A DNA stretch of 64,000 nt from RGIG8767 sp964487395 (lineage in GTDB: Bacteria > Bacillota > Clostridia > Lachnospirales > Lachnospiraceae). The stretch's first letter is position 1, and the number at the start of each line of letters is the position of its first letter. Below are positions 25,797 to 35,246 of the stretch, piece after piece. Position numbers and translations under genes: made by a program. The stretch covers positions 1-64,000 of the forward strand of contig CAZAQH010000002.1 of the NCBI GenBank assembly GCA_964487395.1, given 5' to 3'. The notes under the pieces were generated by a model. That model had not been told where the DNA came from and did no database searches. It saw only the letters and a list, made by a program, of their open reading frames with translations.

Positions 25797-26711
25797 TTAC
25801 CAAAGTTTCTCCGGATATTCTCCAGCATCTTTTAATTTTTGTATGGATTCTACTACATAAGGCTTATCTTCTTTATAAGTAACTCCAAACCATTGGTCTG
25901 TAGAGGTTAATACCTTAACCGTTGCTTTTTTGCTTTTTAATAAAACATCAACCTCAGTTGGAATCAGACATTCTGCCTTCATAGGGTTCAATGCTACTTT
26001 TTTGTCAAAGAATAAATCCAGTGCTTTTCCAAATTCAGAAATAATGCTTTTTCCAAATCCCCACATATTCATGGAAACTGGTGAAGTAACCTCGATTGGG
26101 TGGAATGTCTCTCCATCATCTTCGGAATAAGCTGCTCCATTTTCTGTTTTCACAAGCATCTTCTGTTCTACGATATCCTGTAAAAATCCATTGTCATCTG
26201 TTTTGCAGCAACCCCTTGTAACAGAGCCTTTTTCAGTCAATGTTTTGCCCAGTTCATAAGAGACCATTGCATAATTACCAGTATCTTCTTTCTGGGAAGA
26301 TAAGAACTGATACATTAACTGATATCCGCTTTTTCCATAATAATCATCAGAATTGATAACCATAAATGGACCATCAATCACATCTTTACAGCAATACAGC
26401 GCATGTGTGGTTCCCCATGGCTTTACTCTGCCTTCCGGAATCGTAAAGGTTTCCGGAACATTTGAAAGTTCCTGAAAAACATATTCTACTTCCATATGCT
26501 TACTGATTGGATTGCCGACACATTCTCTGAAATCCTGTTCCATTTCTTTTTTTATAATAAAAATTACTTTTTCAAATCCTGCCTGTTTTGCATCATAGAT
26601 AGAAAAATCTATAATCTTATGACCCTGATTGTCCACTGGGTCCATCTGTTTAAGTCCACCGTAGCGGCTTCCCATTCCTGCTGCCAAAATAACCAAAACT
26701 GGTTTTGCCAT
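25797..26711 (-). CDS. sugar-phosphate nucleotidyltransferase
   Basis: GT-A-fold nucleotidyltransferase of 304 residues that probably makes an NDP-sugar. The N-terminal LAAGMGSRYGGLKQ is the nucleotide-binding signature; PWGTTHALYCCKD near 98-110 and INSDDYYG near 119-126 (metal Asp) follow. It is longer than and distinct from GalU at the C-terminus (TEVDVLLKSKKATVKVL, DQWFGVTYKEDKP). Position upstream of galE by 12 bases suggests supply of its substrate, but the sugar specificity cannot be read. GGAGGAG precedes the ATG. Confidence 0.88.
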   Translation of the reverse strand: MAKPVLVILAAGMGSRYGGLKQMDPVDNQGHKIIDFSIYDAKQAGFEKVIFIIKKEMEQDFRECVGNPISKHMEVEYVFQELSNVPETFTIPEGRVKPWGTTHALYCCKDVIDGPFMVINSDDYYGKSGYQLMYQFLSSQKEDTGNYAMVSYELGKTLTEKGSVTRGCCKTDDNGFLQDIVEQKMLVKTENGAAYSEDDGETFHPIEVTSPVSMNMWGFGKSIISEFGKALDLFFDKKVALNPMKAECLIPTEVDVLLKSKKATVKVLTSTDQWFGVTYKEDKPYVVESIQKLKDAGEYPEKLW

Positions 26712-26859
26712 TTATACTCCTCCTGTTTTCCACAAATTACATGTATCCCAAGCTAGTCAGATGTATTATACCCTTTTTTGGCAAGAATGAAAAGTCTTAA
26801 CATTTTCTTCGCAACTTTTCGTCATTTTTGTTGTGCCTTACGTTCTTTTATTTTTTCAT

Positions 26860-27252
26860 TCATAGTAGTGGCAGTTTTTTATCTGCATTGAATACACTAA
26901 GCCATACTAATACATAAACGCCACAAATCAGTAAAAAGAAAAAGCATCCTTGAATCAATGTATGATAAAGGCCTAATATATAAGCCATGATTAGAATTTC
27001 TGTTGATAATATCAAAAAATGCACCAAGAGACGAATTCTCATTTTTTTCTCACTCAATTCCTCTTTTGCGTAAAAAACAAGAACAGGCACAGCAGCCAAA
27101 AAACTAAATAACAACATCTGAGCAAAATAATCTAGCGTAAATACGGAATCCGGATCAAATATAATGCAATAAATTAAAGTACCCATCATACTTCCCATAT
27201 AGATAACAGGAAGCTGTTGAAAAATCTTTTTTACAATTTCTTTTAAACTCAT
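26860..27252 (-). CDS. DUF3021 family membrane protein
   Basis: A 130-residue protein with four hydrophobic helices (about 12-32, 40-62, 72-92, 98-120) and short loops. It lies 11 bases after a LytTR-type regulator gene, a pairing that is usual for DUF3021 proteins in Firmicutes, where the membrane protein is thought to restrain or regulate the LytTR partner. Here the partner is frameshifted, so the membrane protein may be translated without a functional regulator. Function of the family is not established. Confidence 0.82.
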   Translation of the reverse strand: MSLKEIVKKIFQQLPVIYMGSMMGTLIYCIIFDPDSVFTLDYFAQMLLFSFLAAVPVLVFYAKEELSEKKMRIRLLVHFLILSTEILIMAYILGLYHTLIQGCFFFLLICGVYVLVWLSVFNADKKLPLL

Positions 27253-27263
27253 ATCTTTTTCCT

Positions 27264-27700
27264 CTACACTCCCAATATTTTCTTTAATTCCGGTACAAAT
27301 TGTCTTGAAACCATTACTTTTTCACCATTTTCTAAAGTGGCTTCAAATCTTCCACTGATAGCAGGTCTAATATAATCAATTCGATCCGCATTCAAGACAA
27401 CTGATTTAGATGCCCTGAAAAAATGAGTTCCTCTTGTCACATTTTCAAATTCATATAATTTCAGTTTGGTTTCGTATACTTGATTGTTGCAATAGAAAAA
27501 TGACTTATTGTCTACCGTTTCAAAGTAAAAAATATCGCCAAGTTCTAATTTATGTAATTTTTTCCATCCATTCCAGTAATGGTATTCTGTGGATTTTTCA
27601 TTTTGTGAACGATCTGCAAAATTTCATCCGTAACCATCCGACAACGAATCACTATCTCGTCCATCGTTAATTCGTCTGTTTCCTGTATTGAAATCTTCAT
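27264..27700 (-). pseudogene. LytTR-type transcription regulator, one-base frameshift
   Basis: The first 35 codons from ATG at 27700 read MKISIQETDELTMDEIVIRC...VHKMK, then the frame breaks and stops. In the next frame the rest of a LytTR domain is complete: KLELGDIFYFETVDNKSFFY, then FFRASKSVVLNADRI and SGRFEATLENGEKVMVSRQF, ending KKILGV. Adding one A to the run of five A (minus strand, 27594-27598) restores a single 145-residue protein. It would be the DNA-binding partner of the DUF3021 gene. True mutation, sequence error or slippage cannot be told apart. Confidence 0.85.
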
Positions 27701-27737
27701 GTTTGTGCCTCTTGAATCTTTTTTCCTTTATTCTTTT

Positions 27738-27765
27738 ATAATATCACAGAAATTTAATTTGACAA
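27738..27765 (-). promoter_or_regulatory. promoter of LytTR/DUF3021 operon
   Basis: Minus strand TTGTCA, 16-base spacer, TATTAT. Its -35 shares bases with the -35 of the divergent degV promoter (27759-27764), so the two may compete or be jointly controlled. Confidence 0.5.
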
Positions 27766-27787
27766 ATTTCTTCCTATTCTTTATATT
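27759..27787 (+). promoter_or_regulatory. sigma-A promoter of degV-family gene
   Basis: TTGACA, 17-base spacer, TATATT, with a leader of about 35 bases to the start codon. Confidence 0.6.
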
Positions 27788-27829
27788 CGCATTGTATACA
27801 ATAAACACTAAAAAAGAAAAGGAAAACAT

Positions 27830-28684
27830 ATGAGTATTCGAATTATTATTGATTCTGCATCTGATATTACAAAAGAAAAAGCACTTGCACTGGGACTTTA
27901 TTTCATGCCTTTAAAAACAATATTTGGCAACGAAGAATATTTAGACGGTATCACCATGAGTCATCAACAGTTTTATGAACGACTGATTGAAACTGAAGAA
28001 ATACCAACTACCAGTCAAATACCTCCATATGAATACGAAAAAGTCTTCTCATCCATCGTAGAAAACGGGGATACTGCTATCTGCATTACATTGTCTTCTA
28101 AACTCTCAGGAAGCTATCAAAGTGCCAATATAGCAGTGGCTGATTACGAGGATAAAATTCATATTGTAGACAGTGAGAATGTATGTATTGGAGAACAGAT
28201 CCTTATCTTATACGCATTGAAACTGCGGGAAGAAGGTAAATCTGTAGAAGAAATCATTGATTCATTGAATAAGCGAAAAAAAGATATACGTCTGATTGCA
28301 CTTTTAGATACACTTGAATATTTGAAAAAAGGTGGGAGAATTTCTCCAACTGCTGCTTTTGCTGGCTCTCTTTTATCAATTAAACCGGTCATTGCAATTG
28401 AAAATGGAGAAGTTGCCATTTTAGGAAAAGCCAGAGGCTCTAAAAATGGAAATAATATGCTAATGGAACTAACCGGCAAAAATGGAGGCATTGATTTTTC
28501 TATGCCTTTTACTCTTGGCTATACAGGGCTCTCTGATTCCCTGCTGTTAAAATATATCGCAGACAGTGAAGTATTATATAAAGGGAAAGTGGATAAACTT
28601 CCTATCAGTACAATTGGAAGCACCATCGGAACGCATGCCGGACCGGGTGCAATTGCACTTGCTTTTTTTCCACAACATAAATAA
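27830..28684 (+). CDS. DegV family fatty-acid-binding protein
   Basis: Cytosolic 284-residue lipid-binding protein. DegV/FakB proteins present a fatty acid to FakA kinase for phosphorylation. Visible features: IIIDSASDITKEKA at the N-terminus, PTTSQIPPYEY near 61 with the carboxylate-binding Thr-Ser, TLSSKLSGSYQSA near 89, LKKGGRIS near 165, and GTHAGPGAIALAFF at the C-terminus. No fakA is in the window. Monocistronic with its own promoter; the next gene, copA, starts 80 bases later. Confidence 0.92.
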   Translation: MSIRIIIDSASDITKEKALALGLYFMPLKTIFGNEEYLDGITMSHQQFYERLIETEEIPTTSQIPPYEYEKVFSSIVENGDTAICITLSSKLSGSYQSANIAVADYEDKIHIVDSENVCIGEQILILYALKLREEGKSVEEIIDSLNKRKKDIRLIALLDTLEYLKKGGRISPTAAFAGSLLSIKPVIAIENGEVAILGKARGSKNGNNMLMELTGKNGGIDFSMPFTLGYTGLSDSLLLKYIADSEVLYKGKVDKLPISTIGSTIGTHAGPGAIALAFFPQHK

Positions 28685-28764
28685 TACTTTTACCATTTTT
28701 CTATTATACTTATTGTCTTTTTGTGTTATCATATTCATAGTGAAATGCTAGGAAAGGATTTGTT

Positions 28765-30993
28765 ATGAAAAAAGAATACCACGTTACCGGTATGACATGT
28801 GCATCATGCAGTGCCAGAATTGAAAAGGTTGTCGGAAAAATGAATGGCGTCAATCAGGCATCCGTAAATCTAGCAACCGAACGAATGACCGTTGACTTTC
28901 AAGATATTACTTCGGATGATATTATGGCTCGTGTGGATAAGCTTGGTTATCACGCCGACGAAATAATAGAAGAAAAAAAAGATGCTGATAAAGATACTTT
29001 CGAAAAAGAAAAAGCAATCCGCATATTATGGATTAAATTTATCATATGTGCCTGCTTTTCTATTCCGCTTTTTTATATTGCAATGGGACCTATGATTGGG
29101 CTTCCCGTTCCGGCTTTTCTTTCTCCCGATAAACAGCCATTTGCCTATGGACTCATTCAGTTATGCTTGACCGTTCCTGTTATGTTAACCGGATATCGTT
29201 TTTATACCGTTGGATTTAAAGCAATTTTTATGCGCAGTCCTAATATGGACAGTCTGGTTGCCATGGGAACCACGTCTGCATTTTTGTATAGTTTTTATTC
29301 TCTTATTCAAATTAAAAACGGGCATATACACAGTGTTCATGGACTTTATTTTGAATCTGTTGGCATTATTATTACTTTGATTCTGCTTGGTAAGACATTA
29401 GAATCTGTTTCAAAAGGCAAAACTTCCCAGGCAATAAAAAAATTAATGGGACTTGCACCCAAAACCGCCATTGTAAGAAAAGACGGTAAAGATATTGAAA
29501 TCCCCATTAAAGACGTCTTGATCGGCGATATTTTGCTTGTAAAACCAGGAAGTAAAATTCCGGTAGACGGTATTGTAACAGATGGTACAACAACTATTGA
29601 TGAATCTATGCTGACCGGCGAAAGTATTCCTGTCACCAAGGAAACAGGTGATTCAGTATTTGCAGCAACCATAAACGGAAATGGTTCTATTTGCATGGAG
29701 GCAACTAAAATTGGAAGTGAAACTGTTATCTCACAGATTATTCGTCTGGTTGAAGATGCTCAGGGACGCAAAGCACCAATTGCAAAAATTGCAGATACTG
29801 TCTCTGGATATTTTGTTCCCATTGTGTTTGTTATTGCTTTTATAGCCGCCCTTTTATGGTTTATTAGTGGTGAAAGCTTCGCATTTGCCCTGACAATTTT
29901 TGTTTCTGTTCTTGTTATTGCCTGTCCATGTGCACTGGGTCTTGCTACTCCAACCGCTATTATGGTAGCAACCGGAAAAGGTGCCGAAAACGGAATTTTA
30001 ATTAAAAGTGGTGAAGCCTTGGAAACTGCACATAAAATTAATGCAATTGTTTTGGATAAAACAGGAACTATCACAATCGGAAAACCACAGGTAACCGACA
30101 TTCTCTCCTGTGATGGCATCGAAAAGAATTATTTCCTGCAAATTGCTGCTTCACTTGAATATGTATCAGAACATCCTTTGGCAGAATCAATTGTTGCGTA
30201 TGCCGATACGCAAGGAATAAAACGATTGGAATCTTCAGAATTTTACTCTGTTTCCGGACGTGGTATTCAGGCTGTCGTAGATGGGCACGTATGTCTTGCC
30301 GGTAATGAAAAATATATGGAAGAATCTGATATTGATATATCCGGCTTACAGTCTCAAGCCCAAAATTTTGCCCTGGAAGGAAAAACACCGATGTTTTTTG
30401 CTATGGGCAAAAAACCTGTTGGTATTATCGCTGTCGCCGATACGTTAAAAGAAGACAGTAAGGAAGCTGTCGCAAAATTACGGGAAATGGGAATTGAAGT
30501 TATTATGATAACCGGTGATCACAAACAAACTTCAGAGGCAATTGCGAAAATGGCAGGAATTGACCATGTTATCTCAGAAGTACTTCCTCAAGACAAAGCT
30601 TCCGAAGTATCCAAGCTTCAAAAAGAAGGAAATGTTGTGGCTATGGTTGGAGACGGCATTAATGATGCTCCTGCTCTTGCACAGGCAGACATTGGTATTG
30701 CAATTGGTTCCGGCACGGATGTTGCAATAGAATCTGCTGATATTGTACTGATTCACTCTGGCTTAACGGACGTAGTAACAGCAATCAAACTATCCAAAAA
30801 AACCATTAAAAACATAAAAGAAAATCTCTTTTGGGCATTTGGATACAACACTGCCGGCATTCCTATTGCTGCAGGATTGCTTCACCTATTTGGAGGACCG
30901 CTTTTAAATCCCATGATTGCAGCCGCTGCCATGTCTCTTTCATCTGTTTCCGTTTTATCAAATGCGTTACGCCTAAAACGCTTTAAAGCATAA
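28765..30993 (+). CDS. copA: copper-exporting P-type ATPase
   Basis: P1B-type heavy-metal pump of 742 residues. One N-terminal HMA domain has Cys12-x2-Cys15 (GMTCASC). Eight membrane helices follow, with CPC at 387-389, the phosphorylated Asp431 in DKTGT, TGES near 284-287 in the actuator domain, EHPLAES near 471 and GDGINDAPAL near 629. The CPC motif and single HMA fit Cu(I) export. copZ follows by 27 bases, making a copper-efflux unit. No csoR or copY lies beside it. Confidence 0.95.
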   Translation: MKKEYHVTGMTCASCSARIEKVVGKMNGVNQASVNLATERMTVDFQDITSDDIMARVDKLGYHADEIIEEKKDADKDTFEKEKAIRILWIKFIICACFSIPLFYIAMGPMIGLPVPAFLSPDKQPFAYGLIQLCLTVPVMLTGYRFYTVGFKAIFMRSPNMDSLVAMGTTSAFLYSFYSLIQIKNGHIHSVHGLYFESVGIIITLILLGKTLESVSKGKTSQAIKKLMGLAPKTAIVRKDGKDIEIPIKDVLIGDILLVKPGSKIPVDGIVTDGTTTIDESMLTGESIPVTKETGDSVFAATINGNGSICMEATKIGSETVISQIIRLVEDAQGRKAPIAKIADTVSGYFVPIVFVIAFIAALLWFISGESFAFALTIFVSVLVIACPCALGLATPTAIMVATGKGAENGILIKSGEALETAHKINAIVLDKTGTITIGKPQVTDILSCDGIEKNYFLQIAASLEYVSEHPLAESIVAYADTQGIKRLESSEFYSVSGRGIQAVVDGHVCLAGNEKYMEESDIDISGLQSQAQNFALEGKTPMFFAMGKKPVGIIAVADTLKEDSKEAVAKLREMGIEVIMITGDHKQTSEAIAKMAGIDHVISEVLPQDKASEVSKLQKEGNVVAMVGDGINDAPALAQADIGIAIGSGTDVAIESADIVLIHSGLTDVVTAIKLSKKTIKNIKENLFWAFGYNTAGIPIAAGLLHLFGGPLLNPMIAAAAMSLSSVSVLSNALRLKRFKA

Positions 30994-31020
30994 AAATATA
31001 ATACAAGGAGGATTTGAATT

Positions 31021-31221
31021 ATGAACCATATTTTTAATGTACCATCCATGTCTTGTCAACACTGCGTAAAATCTATTGATGCTGCACTTAATGCTGTTAC
31101 GGGTGTTAAGAGTGTTGACATTAACCTCGATACAAAAAAAGTTACAGTTGAAGCAGATGATTCCATCAATGAAAAAACTCTAATTGCAGCAATTGAAGAT
31201 GAGGGATTTGACGTGGAATAA
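31021..31221 (+). CDS. copZ: copper chaperone (HMA domain)
   Basis: A 66-residue single HMA domain of the CopZ/Atx1 type. The metal motif is MSCQHC near residues 10-15, followed by the usual beta-alpha-beta-beta-alpha-beta pattern (VKSVDINLDTKKVTVEAD). It would hand Cu(I) to CopA, encoded 27 bases upstream; GGAGG precedes the ATG. A strong terminator follows. Some related proteins serve mercury or other metals, but the copA pairing favours copper. Confidence 0.93.
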   Translation: MNHIFNVPSMSCQHCVKSIDAALNAVTGVKSVDINLDTKKVTVEADDSINEKTLIAAIEDEGFDVE

Positions 31222-31236
31222 TGAATATCTACATGC

Positions 31237-31271
31237 AAAAAGGGAAATCGTTTTTACGATTTCCCTTTTTT
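31237..31271. terminator. bidirectional terminator after copZ
   Basis: AAAAGGGAAATCGT, short T loop, ACGATTTCCCTTTTTT. Perfect stem with flanking A and T runs, placed between copZ (plus) and the convergent kinase gene (minus). Confidence 0.92.
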
Positions 31272-31286
31272 AATTCTATAAAAACA

Positions 31287-31874
31287 CTATTCCTGTTTGA
31301 GATAGATATCACATGCCTCTTTGATTTTAAATGCTTCAATATAAGCATTTTCTTTTGGAATCCACTCTGTTTTAAAGCGATCGACCATATCTACACCATT
31401 ACGTTTAGCAATCATTTCTAATTGTCTTTCAGAATCAATATCCATAAAAATCCGTAGAGAATATGGATTCTTAAAATAAGGATGCATACTATAAGCACCT
31501 TCTATAATCGTAAGTGGCTTATACGGTATTGTTTCTGATTCTGCAATCGTCTGCTTATAACAAAGGTATCGTCTGTACATAACCCTTTCTTTTTTCAAAA
31601 CCGTACTTAACACTTCCTGTTCAAATCGTTCGTAATCTACATTACCGCCGATTTGGGCTAAGCGCTTTTCTGTTCTCTGAGAAGGCTGTAAGAAGAAATC
31701 ATCCATGTGAAAAACATTGCAGTCATAATACTCTAAAAGCGATTCTGCCAATGTTGTTTTCCCACTTGCACTTCTGCCATCAATGGCAATGAAAAGTGTA
31801 CCATCAACATTTTTCTTTATTAATTTGTCTATTTCATTTTTTACCTGTATAACGCTTTGCTCTTTCATACTCAC
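31287..31874 (-). CDS. uridine kinase-like P-loop protein
   Basis: Small P-loop kinase of 195 residues. Walker A is GRSASGKTTLAE (about 28-39), the acidic HMDDFFL near 56 and the LID-type arginines (RRYLCYK, RNGVDMVDRFKTEWIP) fit the uridine/phosphoribulokinase group. YERFEQEVL and IIEGAYSMHPYF also occur in such enzymes. Substrate is uncertain: a nucleoside or another hydroxyl compound. It follows the chemoreceptor gene by 23 bases and may share its transcript. Confidence 0.82.
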   Translation of the reverse strand: MSMKEQSVIQVKNEIDKLIKKNVDGTLFIAIDGRSASGKTTLAESLLEYYDCNVFHMDDFFLQPSQRTEKRLAQIGGNVDYERFEQEVLSTVLKKERVMYRRYLCYKQTIAESETIPYKPLTIIEGAYSMHPYFKNPYSLRIFMDIDSERQLEMIAKRNGVDMVDRFKTEWIPKENAYIEAFKIKEACDIYLKQE

Positions 31875-31897
31875 CAGTGCATTCTCTCTTCACTTTA

Positions 31898-33628
31898 CTA
31901 ATACTGATATTGACTGATACTTCCCGAAAGTTCCTCTGCATTATGACGGTTATCTTCTGCTGCCACATTTAAAGCATGCATGCTTTCTGCAACCGCATCT
32001 GAGGAAATATTTAATTCGCTTAATCGTTTTGTACTGTCTAATACTGTTTTGCTCATTTCCTCTATGCTATCAGAAATTTGAAAAATGGTATCTTTAATAC
32101 GCTCCGTCTCTTCTGTCAAATCACACATCTTACTGTTAATTTCGCTGGCACTTCCGCCATACTGTTCTCCAATATTAACAAAAGAATCATAATCATGCAG
32201 TACGTCTGTTTTGATAAATGTACTTAATTCATTACTGCTTGTGAGCAATTCTTCTACTGCCGAAATAACCGATGCATTAATACTGTTGATACTTTCAATA
32301 GACGTCGCAATGTCCTGACTTAATTCACCAATATTACCTGCTACTACAGCAAAACCTTGTCCCGATTCTCCGGCTCTTGCCGCTTCAATTCTGGCATTCA
32401 GGCTTAAGATACTTGTCTGTCCGGCAATACCTTTAATCTGGTTGGCCATTTCATTAACCTTATCAATCTGTTGTGCTCTTTCCATAACTTCCTGCATTTT
32501 TTCATATATAGCATCAATTTTTTCCATGGCACCGGCACGATTGTTCTTTGCTTCTTCGATAGCCTCATTAGCCTGTTTTTTCATGGTCTGTGTATATTCT
32601 TTTATGTCTTCCGTTCTCTCAGCAAGCGAACCAACCTCTTTAGCAGTACCCGCTAAATGATTACTAATCGTCTCACTGGATGCGCTGCATTCTTCCATGT
32701 TGGCACTTAAGTTGGTAACGGTTTCGTTAATACCACCCATTTCATTTTTGTTGGTTGCAACCGTTGCAAGCATATTGGAACCACTTTCAAAAACAGAATC
32801 CGATATAGCTGACACTCTTTTTAACAAATCACGAATCTGTTCCAAAAACTGATTCATATTATCAGCAATAACTTCAAGTTCGTCTCCGCTTTTCATTTCA
32901 ATCTCTTTTGTAAAATCTCCATCACCATCTTTTAAATCCACTACTTTTTTATTAAGTTTCTTTAAATTACGGCTGAGCCTCTGACTGATTAAAGTTGCAC
33001 AGATAACACCAAGCAGCACAACAATAATCCCAATAAAGATAAAGGTCTGTGAGACCTTTGCAAGCTGACTGTTAATCCAGTCAACACTAATATCAACACC
33101 CACAATACCTACTACACTACCAGTACTGTCATAGATTGGACTGTATGCGCTAAAATAACTGCCCCATTCATCCGTTGTAATTTCACTGTCAGCAGTCGTT
33201 GCACCGTTAAATGCTGCTTCCATTTCTTCCAGCATTTCATAAGGTTCATAGAGGTCTGCCGGTTCTTCTGTATCTGCATCTACTACAAAAACAACACTTC
33301 CATCCTCTAACTGCTTCATTGTATAAATATATTCAATATTACTATTGTCTCTAAAAACAGCAAGCTTATCTAATACTGTGGCATACTCCTCACTCTCTTC
33401 CATTCCTTCTGCGATTTGTCCAAATACATCGCCATCAATATCTGCTGCTGCACAGGCGGCTATGTCTTTTCCATTGCTCTTTGCCTGCTCAATCATATCA
33501 TTGCTGACTCTTCCATACGTTGCTAATGCCAAGATAGCTGTAGAACCAATACAGATAACTGAAATAAGCATCGTCAGTTTACCTGCAATGCTTATTTTAC
33601 GAACCTTCATACTTTTTTTCTTTTGCAT
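31898..33628 (-). CDS. methyl-accepting chemotaxis-type transducer
   Basis: Membrane sensory protein of 576 residues. One N-terminal helix (about 14-34), an extracellular cache-type sensor (about 40-195, with AACAAADIDGDVF and VVGIVGVDISVDWI), a second helix (about 200-222), HAMP (about 222-275) and a long signalling coiled coil. The tip reads GQTSILSLNARIEAARAGESGQGFAVVA, which keeps the receptor hairpin needed for CheA/CheW. No che or flagellar genes are visible here. It lies between a VTT-domain gene and a kinase-like gene with gaps of 31 and 23 bases. Confidence 0.93.
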   Translation of the reverse strand: MQKKKSMKVRKISIAGKLTMLISVICIGSTAILALATYGRVSNDMIEQAKSNGKDIAACAAADIDGDVFGQIAEGMEESEEYATVLDKLAVFRDNSNIEYIYTMKQLEDGSVVFVVDADTEEPADLYEPYEMLEEMEAAFNGATTADSEITTDEWGSYFSAYSPIYDSTGSVVGIVGVDISVDWINSQLAKVSQTFIFIGIIVVLLGVICATLISQRLSRNLKKLNKKVVDLKDGDGDFTKEIEMKSGDELEVIADNMNQFLEQIRDLLKRVSAISDSVFESGSNMLATVATNKNEMGGINETVTNLSANMEECSASSETISNHLAGTAKEVGSLAERTEDIKEYTQTMKKQANEAIEEAKNNRAGAMEKIDAIYEKMQEVMERAQQIDKVNEMANQIKGIAGQTSILSLNARIEAARAGESGQGFAVVAGNIGELSQDIATSIESINSINASVISAVEELLTSSNELSTFIKTDVLHDYDSFVNIGEQYGGSASEINSKMCDLTEETERIKDTIFQISDSIEEMSKTVLDSTKRLSELNISSDAVAESMHALNVAAEDNRHNAEELSGSISQYQY

Positions 33629-33659
33629 AGACTTCTCCCCCGCCAGTTTAGATTTCCGA

Positions 33660-34262
33660 CTATTTCAAGTTGTTATCTTTGCTCACTTTCTTGGATATAA
33701 TATACAAAACTATAGCCAGTACAAGAGCAATAATAATAAACACCGGATTTTCAAGTGCCTGTACCAGGCTCTGTCCGAATAAAGATAATAATAAAATCAT
33801 AATTGCTTTTGCTGTAACCATAATACACAGATATTTCTTTTCATCAAAATCCGAAATACCAAAAGCAAAGTTAAGGAATGAGGATGGTGTAAATGGTACG
33901 ATAGCAATTAAAAATAATGCCTTTGGATTTACTCCGTTCACCCAGTCTCTTGCTTTTCTTACTTTATTATACCTTTTAACAAGCTTTAGGAAAAGTTTTT
34001 TTGCTATTTTTCTAAAAAAAAGAAACACTAACGTGCTACCAATACAGGCACCAACCCAGCTATACAAAAAACCAAGTATAATTCCATGTGCTGCTACGTT
34101 TAATGTCACAATGGCAATTAACGGCAAAGCGGGTATAAGGGATTCCGTTGCTGCCAATAAAATAGGTGCCAGCGGTCCTAAAATACGGAATGAATGGAAC
34201 ACTGACTCCCAAAATTCCACTGTAGATATTAATTTAATATATTCCATCATTTTTGTACTCAT
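33660..34262 (-). CDS. VTT-domain (TVP38/DedA-like) membrane protein
   Basis: A 200-residue membrane protein of the TVP38/TMEM64 group. Hydrophobic segments near 25-75, 78-98, 130-150, 155-175 and 177-193. The VTT signature is visible as SWVGACIGSTLVFLFFRKIAKK near 68-90 and LIAIVPFTPSSFLNFAFGIS near 117-136. Relatives are thought to move lipids (flippase/scramblase role of DedA and TMEM41-type proteins), but the substrate here is unknown. First of a three-gene unit with the chemoreceptor and kinase-like genes. Confidence 0.87.
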   Translation of the reverse strand: MSTKMMEYIKLISTVEFWESVFHSFRILGPLAPILLAATESLIPALPLIAIVTLNVAAHGIILGFLYSWVGACIGSTLVFLFFRKIAKKLFLKLVKRYNKVRKARDWVNGVNPKALFLIAIVPFTPSSFLNFAFGISDFDEKKYLCIMVTAKAIMILLLSLFGQSLVQALENPVFIIIALVLAIVLYIISKKVSKDNNLK

Positions 34263-34456
34263 ATTGCTCCTAATTTATAAACTAACGCTCAACAAAAGTC
34301 AAACGCGTTCGTAAGATATATTTACTAATATTCTAAATATATAACGAAGATTAACTTAATTTTTTTCCAAATTCAATCCATTTTAGAATAAATTAAGCAT
34401 TTCTTAACATTTACACATATGATATACTATCCATATTAAAAAAAAGAGGTATTTAT

Positions 34457-35239
34457 ATGAACACTACATTAATTTTGGGACTACTGCTTCCCTTTGCGGG
34501 AACTACGTTAGGTGCCGCCTGCGTTTTCTTTCTTCGAAAGGATTTACCCGTTAAGTTGCAGAAAACACTACTGGGATTTGCATCCGGCGTAATGATTGCC
34601 GCTTCCGTCTGGTCACTTCTTATCCCATCAATTGATATGGCTTCCGGAATGGGGAAATTTTCTTTCATTCCCGCTGCTGTCGGTTTTTTACTTGGTATTT
34701 TATTCTTGTTTTTAATGGATGCACTGATTCCACATCTTCACTTAAATACAAATGAACCGGAAGGACCGCACTCATCCCTGAAAAAAACGACTATGCTTGT
34801 GCTTGCCGTTACTCTCCATAATATTCCGGAAGGAATGGCCGTTGGTGTTGTATTTGCCGGTATGTTATCCGGAGATGGCAGTGTCACTGCCGCCGGAGCT
34901 TTTGCTCTTGCAATTGGCATTGCAATCCAGAACTTTCCGGAGGGAGCCATCATTTCATTACCACTAAAAGGTGAAGGCTCCACTAAGCTAAAAGCATTTA
35001 CAAACGGTATGTTATCCGGTATCGTAGAGCCAATTGCCGCAGTTATTACCATATTAATATCCGGAATTATTACTCCTATACTTCCATACCTCCTGGCATT
35101 TGCTGCCGGAGCCATGCTTTATGTTGTAGTAGAAGAATTAATTCCCGAAGCCTCCGAAGAACCTCACAGTAATGTAACTGTCTGGGGCTTTTCAATCGGC
35201 TTTGTCCTTATGATGGTACTTGATGTAGCATTAGGTTAA
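34457..35239 (+). CDS. ZIP family metal transporter
   Basis: Eight-helix divalent metal importer of the ZupT-like ZIP family, 260 residues. Helix IV has HNIPEGMAVGVVFAG (about 118-132) and helix V has QNFPEGAIISLPL (about 158-170); the paired His-Asn-x2-Pro-Glu-Gly and Asn-x2-Pro-Glu-Gly motifs form the metal site. Zinc is most likely, with iron or manganese possible. Ribosome site GAGG lies before the ATG. The gene ends 8 bases before a convergent stop and uses a terminator located inside that neighbour. Confidence 0.92.
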   Translation: MNTTLILGLLLPFAGTTLGAACVFFLRKDLPVKLQKTLLGFASGVMIAASVWSLLIPSIDMASGMGKFSFIPAAVGFLLGILFLFLMDALIPHLHLNTNEPEGPHSSLKKTTMLVLAVTLHNIPEGMAVGVVFAGMLSGDGSVTAAGAFALAIGIAIQNFPEGAIISLPLKGEGSTKLKAFTNGMLSGIVEPIAAVITILISGIITPILPYLLAFAAGAMLYVVVEELIPEASEEPHSNVTVWGFSIGFVLMMVLDVALG

Positions 35240-35246
35240 TATTTAA

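Noticed and set aside
31898..33628. Evidence of motility from the chemoreceptor
   Set aside because: No che or flagellar genes in the window; such receptors also occur without motility.
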